This document shows positions 1-10,000 of a DNA stretch of 64,000 nucleotides, piece after piece. Under the pieces are notes generated by a model. It was not told the DNA's origin and did no database searches. It was given only the letters and a program-made list of their open reading frames with translations. The position numbers and the translations under genes are program-made. Where the stretch lies: assembly GCA_041390685.1 (NCBI GenBank), contig JAWKPL010000001.1:2108001-2172000 (forward strand). Direction: 5' to 3'. Source of the stretch: JAIBBD01 sp041390685. GTDB taxonomy: Bacteria; Chloroflexota; Dehalococcoidia; UBA2979. The stretch's first letter is position 1; each line of letters opens with the position of its first letter.

Positions 1-57
1 AACCGAGGGAGGCTACCGCTGGAACCTACCCTGAACGACGGACTGAGCGCGACCATC

Positions 58-789
58 ATGGACATGCACGTCCATACGATGGGTGCCTCCTCCGACTCCA
101 TGCTCAAACCCGAGGACCTTCCCGAAATCGGCCGCGCCAACGGCCTGACGGGCTTCAACATCGCCGAGCACGACCAGGTCTGGGAACGGTACCGTCGTGA
201 TGCCTACCACGAGGAGCACCGCGACATCTTCGCCAACTTCGGCATGGAGGTGTCCACCGATCACGGCCACATCCTCGCCATCGGCCTCGAAGGCTACATC
301 AGCGGCATCCGCCGGCTCGCCCAGCTCCGCGAGGAGATCGACAAGGTCGGGGGCTTCCTCATCGTCGCCCACCCGTTCCGCCATGTCTTCGACCCCGTGA
401 CGGCCATGCGCAAGGGCGGCCGGCCCTTCGACCTCACGCCCGAGCAGGCCGCCGAGTTGCCGGTCTTCAAGCTCGTAGACGCGATCGAGGTGGCCAACGG
501 CTGCAACACCCCGCGTGAGAACGAGTTCGCCTACCAGGTCGCGAGGATCCTCGGGAAGTCTGGTACCGGCGGCAGTGATGCGCACTCCAACACCGGCATC
601 GGCTTCTTCGCCACCGGCTTCCACCGCAGCATCACCACCCAGGCGGAGTTGCTCGAGGAGCTGCACGCCGGCCGCTTCGAGGCCGTGCACCGCACCCCCG
701 CGGGCCGCCTCGTGAAGTTCGAGGTCGGCAGCATCGATGCCGCGCAGAACGACCGTGCACCCGCGTCGGAGCCGTCCGTCACGACCTGA
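58..789 (+). CDS. PHP-domain metal-dependent phosphoesterase
   Basis: This 243-residue protein starts almost directly on the PHP first metal motif (MDMHVHT, HxH at residues 4-6). It also has EVST near residue 65, AHPFRH near residue 104 and the late GGSDAHS motif near residue 174. The PHP superfamily hydrolyses phosphoesters with a two- or three-metal centre; the substrate here cannot be read. The frame is open to the window edge. A strong AGGGAGG lies at 6-12, upstream of a CTG, so the protein may begin a few codons earlier than the ATG at 58. It is the first gene of a plus-strand run leading into the DinG-like helicase. Confidence 0.85.
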   Translation: MDMHVHTMGASSDSMLKPEDLPEIGRANGLTGFNIAEHDQVWERYRRDAYHEEHRDIFANFGMEVSTDHGHILAIGLEGYISGIRRLAQLREEIDKVGGFLIVAHPFRHVFDPVTAMRKGGRPFDLTPEQAAELPVFKLVDAIEVANGCNTPRENEFAYQVARILGKSGTGGSDAHSNTGIGFFATGFHRSITTQAELLEELHAGRFEAVHRTPAGRLVKFEVGSIDAAQNDRAPASEPSVTT

Positions 790-849
790 GCCTCAGGGCG
801 TCGACGTAGTACGCTGCTCTCGTCCTCCCCGCCTGGACCGAGGAGCCGT

Positions 850-3642
850 GTGCCTGCTTTCGCGCACCGCGAATACGTCGCCATCGACCTCGAAACGACC
901 GGCTTCGACCCGGCCGCGGACCGCATCATCGAGGTCGGCGCCGTACGCTTCGACCGCGCCGGCCATGCCCGGCGCTTCCAGTCGCTCGTGCAGCCCGGCC
1001 GTCCCATTCCGCCCTTCGTCCAGACGCTCACTGGCATCACGGACCACGATGTTGCCGATGCTCGCCTCCAACTCGATGTCATCGAGGAGCTGCGCGCCTT
1101 CGTCGACGGCTGCGAGGTCGTGGGGCATAACGTCCAGTTCGACCTGAGCTTCCTCCAGGCGGCTGGCCTGGCGTTCGACCGGCCGTCGCATGACACCTTT
1201 GACCTTGCCTCCGCGCTCCTGCCGGCGGCCACACGCCTCGGCCTCTCCTCGCTCGCCGCGACGCTCCGCATCGACATGCCGGTCGCCCACCGCGCGCTCG
1301 CCGACGCCGATGCGACTCACCGCGTCTTTCTCGACCTCCTCGACCGCCTCGAGGCGCTGCCCCGCGCCGTCCTGCTCGACCTCCTCAGCATCGCAGACCA
1401 GTCGGAGTGGTCCGCCCGCGCGCTGCTCCTCGAGACGCTCGAACGCGACGGCGGCGCCCCGCCCGCGCCCGCTGCCCCCCTGTCGTCGCTGGTGCTCGCG
1501 CCACCCACCCCCATCCCACCCCCGCTCGTCCCCCGTGACGATCAGCGTCCGGTGCACCGCCCCGACGTCGATGCGCTGTTCGCGGCGGCAGCCGCCAGCC
1601 CCCTGTTGCCCGGGTTCGAGGTGCGTGAGGGCCAGTTGGCCATGGCCCGAGCCGTGGCCACGAACATCGAGTACGCCGGCCACCTCGCCGTCGAGGCCGG
1701 GACCGGGACCGGTAAGTCCGTCGCCTACCTGTTGCCCTCCCTCCTGCACGCCCTCCGCAACGACGACCGCGTCGTCGTCTCCACGCACACGCTGAACCTC
1801 CAGGAGCAGCTCGCGCAGCATGACCTGCCCGCGGCGGCCGCCCTCGTCGAAGCCCACGAGGGGGTAGCGCCGGGTTCGCTGCGTGCCACGGTCCTCAAGG
1901 GCCGCGCCAACTACCTCTGCCTCGAGCGCTGGGCGGAGCTGCGCGCCACGCCCCAGCCCCGCAACCAGACCGAGGCGCGCCTCCACGCGCGCATCGCTGT
2001 CTGGCTCCCTACCACCGAGACCGGCGAGCTGGGCGAGATCGCCGTCGCCGCCACCGAACGCAGCGCGTGGAACGCCCTCTCCGCCGACAGCAACGATTGC
2101 CTTGCGCGCCGCTGCGCGTACGTCCGCGACGGCAGCTGCTTCCTGCTGCGCGCCCGCGCCCGCGCCGCCGCCGCTCACGTCGTGATCGTCAACCACGCGC
2201 TCTTGCTCACGAACGCCGCCACCGGCGATCAGGTCCTGCCGCCCTTCCGCCACCTCGTCGTCGATGAGGCGCACCGCCTCGAGGGAGCCGCCACCCAGCG
2301 CTATGGCGCCAGCCTATCGCTCCGCGATCTCGAGTCCGCCATCGAGGCGCTCGGCCCTGCTGCGCTCCGCATGCGCGAACTTGCCGCCGGGCACGGCGCA
2401 CCGCTGTCTCCCATGGCCGGCCTGCGCGGTGTAGCCGACGCGCTCACAGCGGCCGCCGCGCGTGTCCTCGCCCGCATCCCGGACCTCGACGCGACGCTGC
2501 GCGACTTCCTCGCGGAGTTCGAGGAGGCCCCGGGCGCCGACCAGCCACAGCTCCTGATCACCGCCGCCAGCCGCGCGCAGCCCTCATGGGGCGACGTCGA
2601 ACTCGCGGCCTCGCAGCTCGACGCAGCGCTCCTCAGCTGCAACGACCGCCTGCTTCAGGCCCGCTCCGCGCTCAACGACATCGAGGAGGGCAGCGCGTCG
2701 TTCGTCGACCGTCTGCGCTCGTCGATGGCCGCGACCTCTGAAACTGCCTCCGCAGCCCGCTGGGCCCTGCAGGACGCCCTCCTCCGCACGGACCCGGCCT
2801 CGATCGTCTGGCTGGCCGGCAGCAACGGCCACGTCCGTGTGAACATCGCCCCCCTCGAGGTCGCCGACCGCCTCGCCTCCGACCTCTATGCCGCGCGCAC
2901 CTCGGTCACCGTCACCAGCGCGACGCTCACCGCGAACGGCTCCTTCGACTACAGCACCCGCTCCCTCGGCCTCTTCGAGCCCGATACGCTCGCCGTCCCG
3001 TCGCCGTTCGACTACCGTCGCGCCGTCCTGGCGCTCGTGGTCGACGACATCCCCGCCCCCGACGAACCGGGCTACGCCGAGGCGATGCAGGCCGTCCTCG
3101 CCGAGGCGACGCGGGCCGCCGGCGGGCGCACGCTCGCGCTGTTCACGTCCCACAGCGCGGTGCGCGCCGCCGCCGAGGCGCTGGCCGCCCCGCTCGCCGC
3201 CGATGGCATTTCCGCGCTCGCCCATCAGGTCGATGGCTCCCCTGCCCGTCTGTTGCGCGCTCTCGTCGAGCAGCCCCGCACGCTGCTCCTCGGCACGGCC
3301 GCGTTCTGGGAAGGCGTCGATGTGCGCGGCGACACCTTGTCGCAGATCGCGGTCGCGCGCCTTCCGTTCCCCGTCCCCAGCGAGCCGGTCTACGCTGGCC
3401 GCGCCGTCCTCTACGACGACCCCTTCTCGGAATACGCGCTTCCCCAGGCGGTGCTCCGCTTCCGCCAGGGCTTCGGCCGCCTGATCCGCGGGCAGGACGA
3501 ACGAGGCGTGTTCCTCCTCCTCGACCGCCGCGCGCTGACCCGCGCCTACGGCGAAGCGTTCCTCGAGGCACTCCCGGACTGCGAAGTCCGGCACGTGCAC
3601 GCCGCGGAGGTGCCACACGCGGTCGCTCGATGGCTCGCTTGA
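850..3642 (+). CDS. dinG: DnaQ-type 3'-5' exonuclease fused to DinG-family helicase
   Basis: The 930-residue protein joins an N-terminal DEDDh exonuclease to an XPD/DinG-type superfamily 2 helicase, an architecture well known from Firmicutes and Chloroflexota. The exonuclease spans about residues 1-170 (DLETTG, HNVQFD, HRALADAD). Walker A AGTGTGKS is near residues 283-290 and the DEAH box near 471-474. Cysteines at about 357, 417, 422 and 430 fit the Fe-S cluster of this family. It is expected to unwind DNA with 5'-3' polarity in repair or replication restart. The GTG at 850 is chosen because AGGAG lies at 841-845. The end overlaps the next gene by 13 bases. Confidence 0.92.
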   Translation: MPAFAHREYVAIDLETTGFDPAADRIIEVGAVRFDRAGHARRFQSLVQPGRPIPPFVQTLTGITDHDVADARLQLDVIEELRAFVDGCEVVGHNVQFDLSFLQAAGLAFDRPSHDTFDLASALLPAATRLGLSSLAATLRIDMPVAHRALADADATHRVFLDLLDRLEALPRAVLLDLLSIADQSEWSARALLLETLERDGGAPPAPAAPLSSLVLAPPTPIPPPLVPRDDQRPVHRPDVDALFAAAAASPLLPGFEVREGQLAMARAVATNIEYAGHLAVEAGTGTGKSVAYLLPSLLHALRNDDRVVVSTHTLNLQEQLAQHDLPAAAALVEAHEGVAPGSLRATVLKGRANYLCLERWAELRATPQPRNQTEARLHARIAVWLPTTETGELGEIAVAATERSAWNALSADSNDCLARRCAYVRDGSCFLLRARARAAAAHVVIVNHALLLTNAATGDQVLPPFRHLVVDEAHRLEGAATQRYGASLSLRDLESAIEALGPAALRMRELAAGHGAPLSPMAGLRGVADALTAAAARVLARIPDLDATLRDFLAEFEEAPGADQPQLLITAASRAQPSWGDVELAASQLDAALLSCNDRLLQARSALNDIEEGSASFVDRLRSSMAATSETASAARWALQDALLRTDPASIVWLAGSNGHVRVNIAPLEVADRLASDLYAARTSVTVTSATLTANGSFDYSTRSLGLFEPDTLAVPSPFDYRRAVLALVVDDIPAPDEPGYAEAMQAVLAEATRAAGGRTLALFTSHSAVRAAAEALAAPLAADGISALAHQVDGSPARLLRALVEQPRTLLLGTAAFWEGVDVRGDTLSQIAVARLPFPVPSEPVYAGRAVLYDDPFSEYALPQAVLRFRQGFGRLIRGQDERGVFLLLDRRALTRAYGEAFLEALPDCEVRHVHAAEVPHAVARWLA

Positions 3643-4196
3643 ACGCTGACGCCCCGTCCCGCGCGAACCGCATCTGGGCGCGCGGCTTTGGCGTCACGCT
3701 CCGCCCGGCAACGCCTGCCGAGGTCGCGACGCCTGGCATCCAGCGCGCGCTCCGTGACGGCATCGGGCGCAACTACGAGGGCGACCTGCCCGCTGCCCCG
3801 GCCGGCTCGCAGTGCTATGCGATCTACGCGCAGGGCGCGCTTGTCGGCCTGCTCGCCTTCCGCGTCGATATTCCCGCCACGGGCTCAGTCGTCTTCGATT
3901 GCATCGCCGTCGCGCCAGCGCATCGCGGCCACGCGTACGGGGCACGCGCGTTGCTCGCCGCCGAGCGCCGGCTGCGAGCGCCGTCCTGCTACGGCCGCGT
4001 CCCGAGGACGAACGGGCGCGGGCTCTACTTCTTGCTGCGCTGCGGCTACGCGCCCGTGCCGCCGCCACTCGGGGACGGCACTACCTGGTTCCGCCGCCAT
4101 CATCGGCGGCCGACGGCGGCGCCTGCGGTCGCGTCGGCTGCTGCCGCGCCGCCCGCGAGGCGGCCATCCGCGCGCGGATCCAGCGCCGGTAGCTGA
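3630..4196 (+). CDS. GNAT-family N-acetyltransferase
   Basis: This is a 188-residue protein whose ATG lies inside the end of the upstream helicase gene, indicating translational coupling. The GNAT fold shows as LRPATPAEV near the N-terminus, a central strand VVFDCIAVAPAHRGHAYG carrying the Q/RxxGxG/A-like acetyl-CoA loop, and a terminal GLYFLLRCGYAP strand. The acceptor is unknown. The last 40 residues are low-complexity Ala/Pro/Arg and lie antisense to the tail of the convergent membrane-protein gene (116-base overlap), so only about residues 1-150 look conserved. Confidence 0.75.
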   Translation: MARLNADAPSRANRIWARGFGVTLRPATPAEVATPGIQRALRDGIGRNYEGDLPAAPAGSQCYAIYAQGALVGLLAFRVDIPATGSVVFDCIAVAPAHRGHAYGARALLAAERRLRAPSCYGRVPRTNGRGLYFLLRCGYAPVPPPLGDGTTWFRRHHRRPTAAPAVASAAAAPPARRPSARGSSAGS

Positions 4197-4419
4197 GGAA
4201 CACAAACGCCGCGGCCGCCAGCGGCAGCACAAGGTCGAAGACGTTCTCCAGGCCCTCGGGTAGCGCGACGGAGGCGCGCCCGATCCAGGCCCCCGCCAGG
4301 AGCGTCGCCCAGAATCCGAGCCCGAATCCCCGCCCCGCCGACGCTTCCGCCGGAGGTGGCGGGCGTCGCTCGACCTCCGCACGGCGGCGCCGTCCGGGCT
4401 GCGACGGCCGTCCGCTCAC
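4081..4419 (-). CDS. Small two-helix membrane protein
   Basis: This is a 112-residue protein with a basic/proline-rich N-terminus, two hydrophobic segments (about residues 39-55 and 64-82) and a basic, proline-rich cytoplasmic-type tail. I do not recognise a family. The GTG start at 4419 overlaps the TGA of the zinc-ribbon gene upstream as GTGA, so it is probably translated by coupling as the last gene of the cca operon. It overlaps the 3' end of the convergent acetyltransferase gene. Confidence 0.6.
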   Translation of the reverse strand: MSGRPSQPGRRRRAEVERRPPPPAEASAGRGFGLGFWATLLAGAWIGRASVALPEGLENVFDLVLPLAAAAFVFLSYRRWIRARMAASRAARQQPTRPQAPPSAADDGGGTR

Positions 4420-4652
4420 GAACCGGCCGCTCGCGCCTCGCGCAGCTGCGCGGTCGTGCCCTCCATGCAGGGCCGGCAGAAGAAGTCGAGCGTCGGCTCG
4501 AGGCCGGAGTCGATGGACGCGTCGCCGCAGTCCTTCCCTGGCGTCTGGTACGGGTTCAGGTGGTAGTCCTGCCCGCACCCGTCGCATGAGGCGAGCAACC
4601 GCCGGTCCTCGACCGTTTCCTCGCACACCCAGCAGGTCATCCCGGACTCCAT
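4416..4652 (-). CDS. Small zinc-ribbon protein (copy 2)
   Basis: This 78-residue protein has four Cys pairs or singles arranged as CWVC, CDGCG, C and CRPC, with a YHLNPY segment, resembling a treble-clef or zinc-ribbon fold binding one or two zinc ions. No catalytic residues are evident, so a structural or nucleic-acid/protein-binding role is inferred. The ATG at 4652 is preceded by a GAGGGGAG ribosome site. It shares its layout (CxxC, CDxC, FHLN/YHLN, CxxC) with the adjacent upstream gene, so the two look like a tandem duplication. Confidence 0.75.
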   Translation of the reverse strand: MESGMTCWVCEETVEDRRLLASCDGCGQDYHLNPYQTPGKDCGDASIDSGLEPTLDFFCRPCMEGTTAQLREARAAGS

Positions 4653-4664
4653 CGTTGGCTCCCC

Positions 4665-4898
4665 TCAGCCCACCCGCGCCAGCCGCCCGCCCGCCGCCTC
4701 GCCCTGGAGGCGCGCGCCGCACGGGTCGCAGTACACGCTCCAGCCGCACGCCGCGCCCACGTAGGCCGCCCCGCAGCTCGTCTCGTCGATGTCCGCGCGC
4801 AGGTTGAGGTGAAACGGTCGCAGGCACTCATCGCAAATCGCGTGTCGCGCCGGCGGCACCACCTCTCCACAGACGGTGCACAGGACCCCGTCAGGCAT
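4665..4898 (-). CDS. Small zinc-ribbon protein (copy 1)
   Basis: This 77-residue protein has CTVC, CDEC, a central Cys-rich GAACGW stretch and CDPC, plus an FHLNLR segment that matches YHLNPY in the next gene. It is likely a small zinc-binding protein of unknown role. The start overlaps the stop of the tRNA nucleotidyltransferase gene by 8 bases, and the following copy begins 12 bases after its stop, so both ride on the cca transcript. Confidence 0.75.
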   Translation of the reverse strand: MPDGVLCTVCGEVVPPARHAICDECLRPFHLNLRADIDETSCGAAYVGAACGWSVYCDPCGARLQGEAAGGRLARVG

Positions 4899-6138
4899 CG
4901 TCCGTTCGCTCCTCGGCCAGCCACGCGCGCACCGCGCGCCGTGCGTCGGCCACTCCCGTCAGAGTGCCGAGGTACCGCTCGCGGCGCAAGCGCCGCAGCA
5001 TGACGCCCAGCCGGGGCCCCGCCGGCACTCCCATCGCCTCGATCGCACGCCCGTCGAGGTGGGCGCGCGTCCGCTCCCACCGCCGCAACTCCCGCTGCAG
5101 GGCGTGCTGCCGCTCCGGTTCGATCCACCGCGCCGCCGTCCGTCCCACCTGCCCCGTGTCCGCGATCCGGTCGAGCGCCTCCGGCTCCATGCTCGACGCT
5201 TCGAGAAGGCGCGTGGCGTCGCGCACGGCCTCCGCTGCCTCCCGTGGGGGGCTCAGCCGCTGCCGTGCGCGCTCCCGCTCGGGTGCGTCCAGCGGCGCCA
5301 GCAGCACCGCCAGCAGCACGTCCACTCCAATGGGCCCCGGCCGGCGTCGCAGCGCCCGGACACTCACCGCTGGAAGCCGCAGCCCCGCGCTGGTCGCTTC
5401 AAGCACGCCCCACCGGTCGAGGAGTCGCAGCGTCGCGAGGACTCGACGCTCCTCCGCCGTGCGCTCGAGCTCCGCCCACAGCCGCCGTCCCGATACCGGT
5501 GCCAGCCAGCGTCCGCCTTCCTCGATCAGCCGCGCCGTCTCCGCCGTTGGCCGGAGCCCCACGCGCGCCGCGTAGCGCGCCCCGCGCCACAGCCGTGTCG
5601 CGTCGTCCGCGAACGAACGCGGGTGCAGCACCCGCAGCCGCCGCGCCGCGAGGTCCGCCAGTCCTCCATATGGGTCCACGACCTCGCCCGTCCGCGGCCC
5701 TGAGAGCCCGAGCGCGACCGCGTTCACGCTGAAGTCGCGCCGCCCGAGGTCGTCCTCGATCGTGGCCCCGAGCCGCACTGCGGGGAGCGCCCCAGGACGC
5801 GCGTACGTCTCTGTCCGCAGCCCCGCGAGGTCGAGCCGGAGTCCGCCCGCGTCGACCCAGGCCGTGCCGAACCGCTCCTCGACGCCCGCGCGGCCGCCAC
5901 TGCGATGCGCAAGGTCGCTCGCGAACCTCCCCGCGTCCCCCGCCACGGCCAGGTCGAGGTCGCGCACTCCGAGGCCCGCGCACAGGTCTCGCAGACATCC
6001 TCCGACCGCCCAGACCTCCAGTCCTGCCTCGGCTGCGGCTTCCCGTGTGGCGCGCAGGATCGAGCGCAAGGGCGCGATCAGCGCGCCATCGAGGGCACTC
6101 AGATTAGGATGCGTAAGCGGATGATCCGTTCTTGACAC
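4891..6138 (-). CDS. cca: CCA tRNA nucleotidyltransferase / poly(A) polymerase family
   Basis: This class II nucleotidyltransferase has GG-x2-RD at about residues 46-51, the metal-binding DLD at 60-62, RRDFSVNA in the basic turn region and a C-terminal helical domain. It adds or repairs the 3'-CCA end of tRNAs; a poly(A) polymerase role cannot be excluded from sequence alone. It heads a minus-strand operon with two zinc-ribbon proteins and a small membrane protein. The start is uncertain: GTG at 6138 is used, and a second in-frame GTG lies at 6168. Neither has a convincing ribosome site, and both overlap the rnc promoter on the other strand. Confidence 0.85.
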   Translation of the reverse strand: MSRTDHPLTHPNLSALDGALIAPLRSILRATREAAAEAGLEVWAVGGCLRDLCAGLGVRDLDLAVAGDAGRFASDLAHRSGGRAGVEERFGTAWVDAGGLRLDLAGLRTETYARPGALPAVRLGATIEDDLGRRDFSVNAVALGLSGPRTGEVVDPYGGLADLAARRLRVLHPRSFADDATRLWRGARYAARVGLRPTAETARLIEEGGRWLAPVSGRRLWAELERTAEERRVLATLRLLDRWGVLEATSAGLRLPAVSVRALRRRPGPIGVDVLLAVLLAPLDAPERERARQRLSPPREAAEAVRDATRLLEASSMEPEALDRIADTGQVGRTAARWIEPERQHALQRELRRWERTRAHLDGRAIEAMGVPAGPRLGVMLRRLRRERYLGTLTGVADARRAVRAWLAEERTDDA

Positions 6139-6160
6139 TCCGGACCCCGCTTCGTACGAT
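6132..6160 (+). promoter_or_regulatory. Sigma70-type promoter for rnc-smc
   Basis: A perfect -35 hexamer TTGACA (6132-6137) is followed by a 17-base spacer and the -10 hexamer TACGAT (6155-6160). Transcription would start near 6167, about 70 bases before the rnc start. This is the best consensus promoter seen in the window. Confidence 0.75.
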
Positions 6161-6235
6161 CCCCGCACTCGCCGGGCACGAGTTCGACTCTACGTCTGCG
6201 GCGAGACCCTGGCCCACGACATCGTACGGTGGCGG

Positions 6236-7021
6236 ATGGCGTACGGTGGGAGAGGCGGACGAGTGGTTTCCGCATCCGCAGCTGCTGCTCCCGGCGACGC
6301 CCTCCCCGGTCGCCCGAGCCATGAATCGCAAGCGCAGGACAGCCTCGGTCTCGTCTTCGACGACCCGGGCCTGCTGCGCGTCGCCCTGACGCATCCCTCG
6401 TACGCGAACGAGCACCCGGAACAGGGACAGGACACGAATGAGCGGCTTGAGTTCCTGGGCGACGCCGTCCTCGGCCTCATCGTCGCCGAGTCGCTCTACG
6501 CGGACTTCCCCGACATCGAGGAAGGACGCCTCACCGAATGGCGCGCGCAGCTCGTCTGCGGGCCGACGCTCGCCCGCGTCGCCACGCGCCTCGGGTTGGG
6601 TGACCTCCTGCTCCTCGGCCGCGGCGAGGAAGCCACCGGCGGCCGCGGTCGTGAGGGCAACCTCGAACGCGTCTTCGAGGCCGTCGTCGGTGCCGTCATG
6701 CTCGACCGCGGTCTCGAGGCCGCTCGCGACTTCGCCCAGCGCTCACTCCGCGAGGAGTTCGCGGCGCTCGATGGCGATCCCGGCGTGCTGAACCCGAAAG
6801 GCGCGCTCCAACAGCTCGTGCAGGGCGTCCTCGGCCGCCCGCAGTACGTCACCGTCGCGGAGGAGGGCCCGGAACACGCGCGCCGCTTCACCATCGAGGC
6901 CCGCATCGAGGGCGAGGTCGTCGGCACCGGCGTGGGCTCCAGCAAGCACCAGGCAGAGAAGGAAGCCGCGCGCCAGGCGCTCACGCTCATCCGCGCTCGC
7001 CTCGCCGAGCAGGCAGGCTAG
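6236..7021 (+). CDS. rnc: Ribonuclease III
   Basis: This is a 261-residue protein. The RNase III signature NERLEFLGDAVL contains the catalytic acidic residues, and the second metal site appears in FEAVVGAVMLD. A double-stranded RNA-binding domain follows the NPKGALQQLVQ linker and ends with GSSKHQAEKEAARQAL. It processes rRNA precursors and structured transcripts. The start is either the ATG at 6236 or the GTG at 6263, which has a better-placed purine-rich site (GGGAGAGGCGG). smc follows after 2 bases, as in many bacteria where rnc, smc and ftsY are linked. Confidence 0.95.
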   Translation: MAYGGRGGRVVSASAAAAPGDALPGRPSHESQAQDSLGLVFDDPGLLRVALTHPSYANEHPEQGQDTNERLEFLGDAVLGLIVAESLYADFPDIEEGRLTEWRAQLVCGPTLARVATRLGLGDLLLLGRGEEATGGRGREGNLERVFEAVVGAVMLDRGLEAARDFAQRSLREEFAALDGDPGVLNPKGALQQLVQGVLGRPQYVTVAEEGPEHARRFTIEARIEGEVVGTGVGSSKHQAEKEAARQALTLIRARLAEQAG

Positions 7022-7023
7022 GC

Positions 7024-10000
7024 GTGTACCTCCGCCGCGTCGAGGTCCATGGCTTCAAGTCGTTCGCCGACCGTCACCGCTTTGACTTCACCCCCGGCGT
7101 CACAGCCGTCGTTGGCCCGAACGGCTCCGGCAAGTCGAACGTCGCCGAGGCCGTCCGCTGGGCCCTCGGCGAGCAGTCGGCCCGCTCCCTCCGCGCACGC
7201 AAGACCGAAGACGTGATCTTCTCCGGCTCCGACCGGCGTCGGCAGCTCGGCATGGCCGAGGTCACACTGGTGCTCGACAACTCCGAACAGTGGATGCCCG
7301 TCGACTTCTCCGAGGTCAGCGTCACGAGGCGTGCCTACCGCTCTGGCGAGAGCGAGTACCTGATCAACGGACAGCGCGTCCGCCTGATGGATGTCCACGA
7401 CCTCTTCCGGCGTGCTCAGGTCGGCCAGAACTCCTACGCGATGATGTCCCAGGGCCTCGTCGATGAAGTGCTGGCGCTGCGCCCCGTCGAGCGCCGGGAC
7501 CTCATTGAGGAAGCTGCCGACGTCCATCGCCACCGCATCGAGCTGAACCGCGCCGAGCGCCGCCTCACGGAGACCCGCGACAACCTCGGCCACGTGCGCA
7601 TGCTCATCCGCGAGGTCGAACCCCGCCTGAAGCAGCTCGAACGCCAGTCAGCCCGTGCCGAGCGCTTCAAGGTGCTCCAGGCGCAGCTCTCGGACGCCCT
7701 GCAGGTCTACTACGAGCACGAGCTGCGCGCCGCCCAGGAGGCGCTCACCGCCGCGCGCGCTCGCCACGATCAGCAGGCACAGGCGTTCCAGTCCGCCCGT
7801 GTCGAGGTCGAAGGCGTCCTCACGCGCGCCGAGGCGGTCGACGGCCGCGTCCACGACCTGCGCATGGCACTCGAACGCGCCCAGGCCACCGACCGGGCTC
7901 TCACCGAAGAGGGACTGCGCCTGCAACAGGCCGTCGCGCTCGCCGAGCAACGCCTCGATCTGCTCGCCGTGCGCCGCGAGGAGGTGGAGGCGGAACTCGC
8001 CTCGATGCCCCCCATCCTCGACGATGACGGCGACCCGGCCGCCGAGGCCGCGGCCCTCGACGCTCGCGTCCGCGCCGCCCGTTCCGACCTCGATCGCGAG
8101 CAGGAGGCGCTGCGCGCCGCGGACGAGGCGGCTCGGACGGTCCTCCGCACCCTCGCCGAGGCCGAGGCGCGTCGCACCCGGCTCGACGCCGAGCTGGTCG
8201 ACACCGAGCGCCGCCTCGCGGCGCACGAGGCCGCCGCCGCCCGGCGCGCCGAGGAGCGCGCCGCCGCGCGCGAGCGCCGCGACACCGCGAAGCACGAGCT
8301 GCGCGAGTACGGCCGCCGGGTGCTCGCGCTCGACCAGGAACGCATCCAGCTCACGTTCGCCGCGCAGGAGACGCGCCGCCGCCGCGATGTCGCCGAGCGC
8401 CAGCTCGAGGAGCAGCTGCGCGTCGCCGTCGAGGCGAACGATGCGCTCCGGCAGGCGTCCGCCCGCGTCCAACAGCTGCGCGGACGGCTCGATATCCTCA
8501 CGTCGCTCTCCGAGCAGGCCTTCGACGCCACCGCGACGGCGCAAGCGCTGCTCGCGGCCGCCGGTGAGCGCCGTCCGGACGGCTCGCCTGTCGTCTCCGG
8601 CGTCGTGGGCATCGTCTCCCGCCTCCTCCGCGTCCCCGACGGCCTGGACCGCGCCGTCGAAGCGGCGCTCGCCGAGCACCTGTCCGCGGTGGTCGTGGAG
8701 ACCGAGTCCGATGCGGCCGCCGCCATCGAGTACCTGCGCGAGACCGGGGGCGGCGCGCTCACCCTCTTCCCGCTGGACCGCATGCCGCACGTCTACCCGC
8801 TCAACCTCTTCAACGAGCGCGGGGTCATCGGCGTCGCCGCGCGTCTCGTGCGCGTGGAGCAGCGCTTTCGCCCGCTCATCGACACCCTGCTCGGCCGCGT
8901 CATTGTGGTCGAGAACTACGAGGTCGCCACGCGCATGGTGCGCCGCGGCCTCGGCTCCGTCGTGACGAAGGACGGCATCCTGCTCCGCCAGGGCGGCTCG
9001 ATGTACGGCGGCGGCAGCGGCGCCGGCTCCGAGACGTTCGGCGTCATCCGCGAGCTCGAGACCCTCCCGGGCGAAATCGAGGAAGCCACGCTGACCGAGG
9101 AGCGCGAACGGGCGCGCCTCGCCCGCGCCGAAGACGCCGTCGCCGACGCCCGAGACGCCGTCGCCGCCGCTCGCAAGCTCGTCGACGAAGCCGAGGAGCG
9201 CCGCCGCCTCCAGGAGGAGGCCCGCACGCGCCTGCGCCGTGACCTCGGCGCGCTGGCCGGGCAGATGCGCGTGACGCACGTCGCCCTCCGCGAGGATTCC
9301 TCGGACGCGACCGCCGTCGAGGAGGCTCGGTCCCGCCGCGAGGCCATCCGCGCCGGCCTCGAGACCGCTGCCGCCGATATCGTCCGTCTGCGCGACCAGA
9401 CCGAGGCGGTCTCCGCCGAACGCGATGCCGCCGCGCTCCACGTGTCCACCGCCACGGGCGCGCTCGCCGCGGCCGAGGGCGAACGCGACTCAGCCCAGAA
9501 GCGCCAGGCCCAGCGTGCCGAGGAGCGCCGCCTGGCCCGCGAACGCCTCGACCAGCGTCAGGCGCTGCTCGCGGCCGCCCGTCGTGAGAGCGAGGACATC
9601 GAGCTGTCGCTGCGTGACCAGCGCGCCCAGCTTGCGAATAACCGCACCGCCCTCGCCGCCGCTTCAGAAGCCGTCGGGCCTGCACACGCGGCCCTCGCGG
9701 ACGCCCTCACCGAGCAGCGCGAGCTCGCCGCTTCCCGCGGCGATGCCCAGAACCGCCTCCTCGCCGCCGAGCGCGACATGCTCACCTCCGATGCCGCGCT
9801 GCGGCAGGCTGCGGGCCACCTCCAGTCGCTCCAGCAGCAGGTTGCGGAAGAGGGGCTGGAAGTCGCGCCGGACGGCTCCGTCCGTCCCGCCCCGCCGCCT
9901 GACGCCGACCCCGTCGAGGCGTCGACCGCCGTCCCGGCCCCCGCCGGCGGCGCAGACGTGGACCCCGAGGAGCTGCGCAAGCGCATCACGGAGCTCCGGT

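Noticed and set aside
7648..9441. 597-codon minus-strand frame inside smc
   Set aside because: Mirror of the coiled-coil coding region; composition is typical of an antisense shadow.
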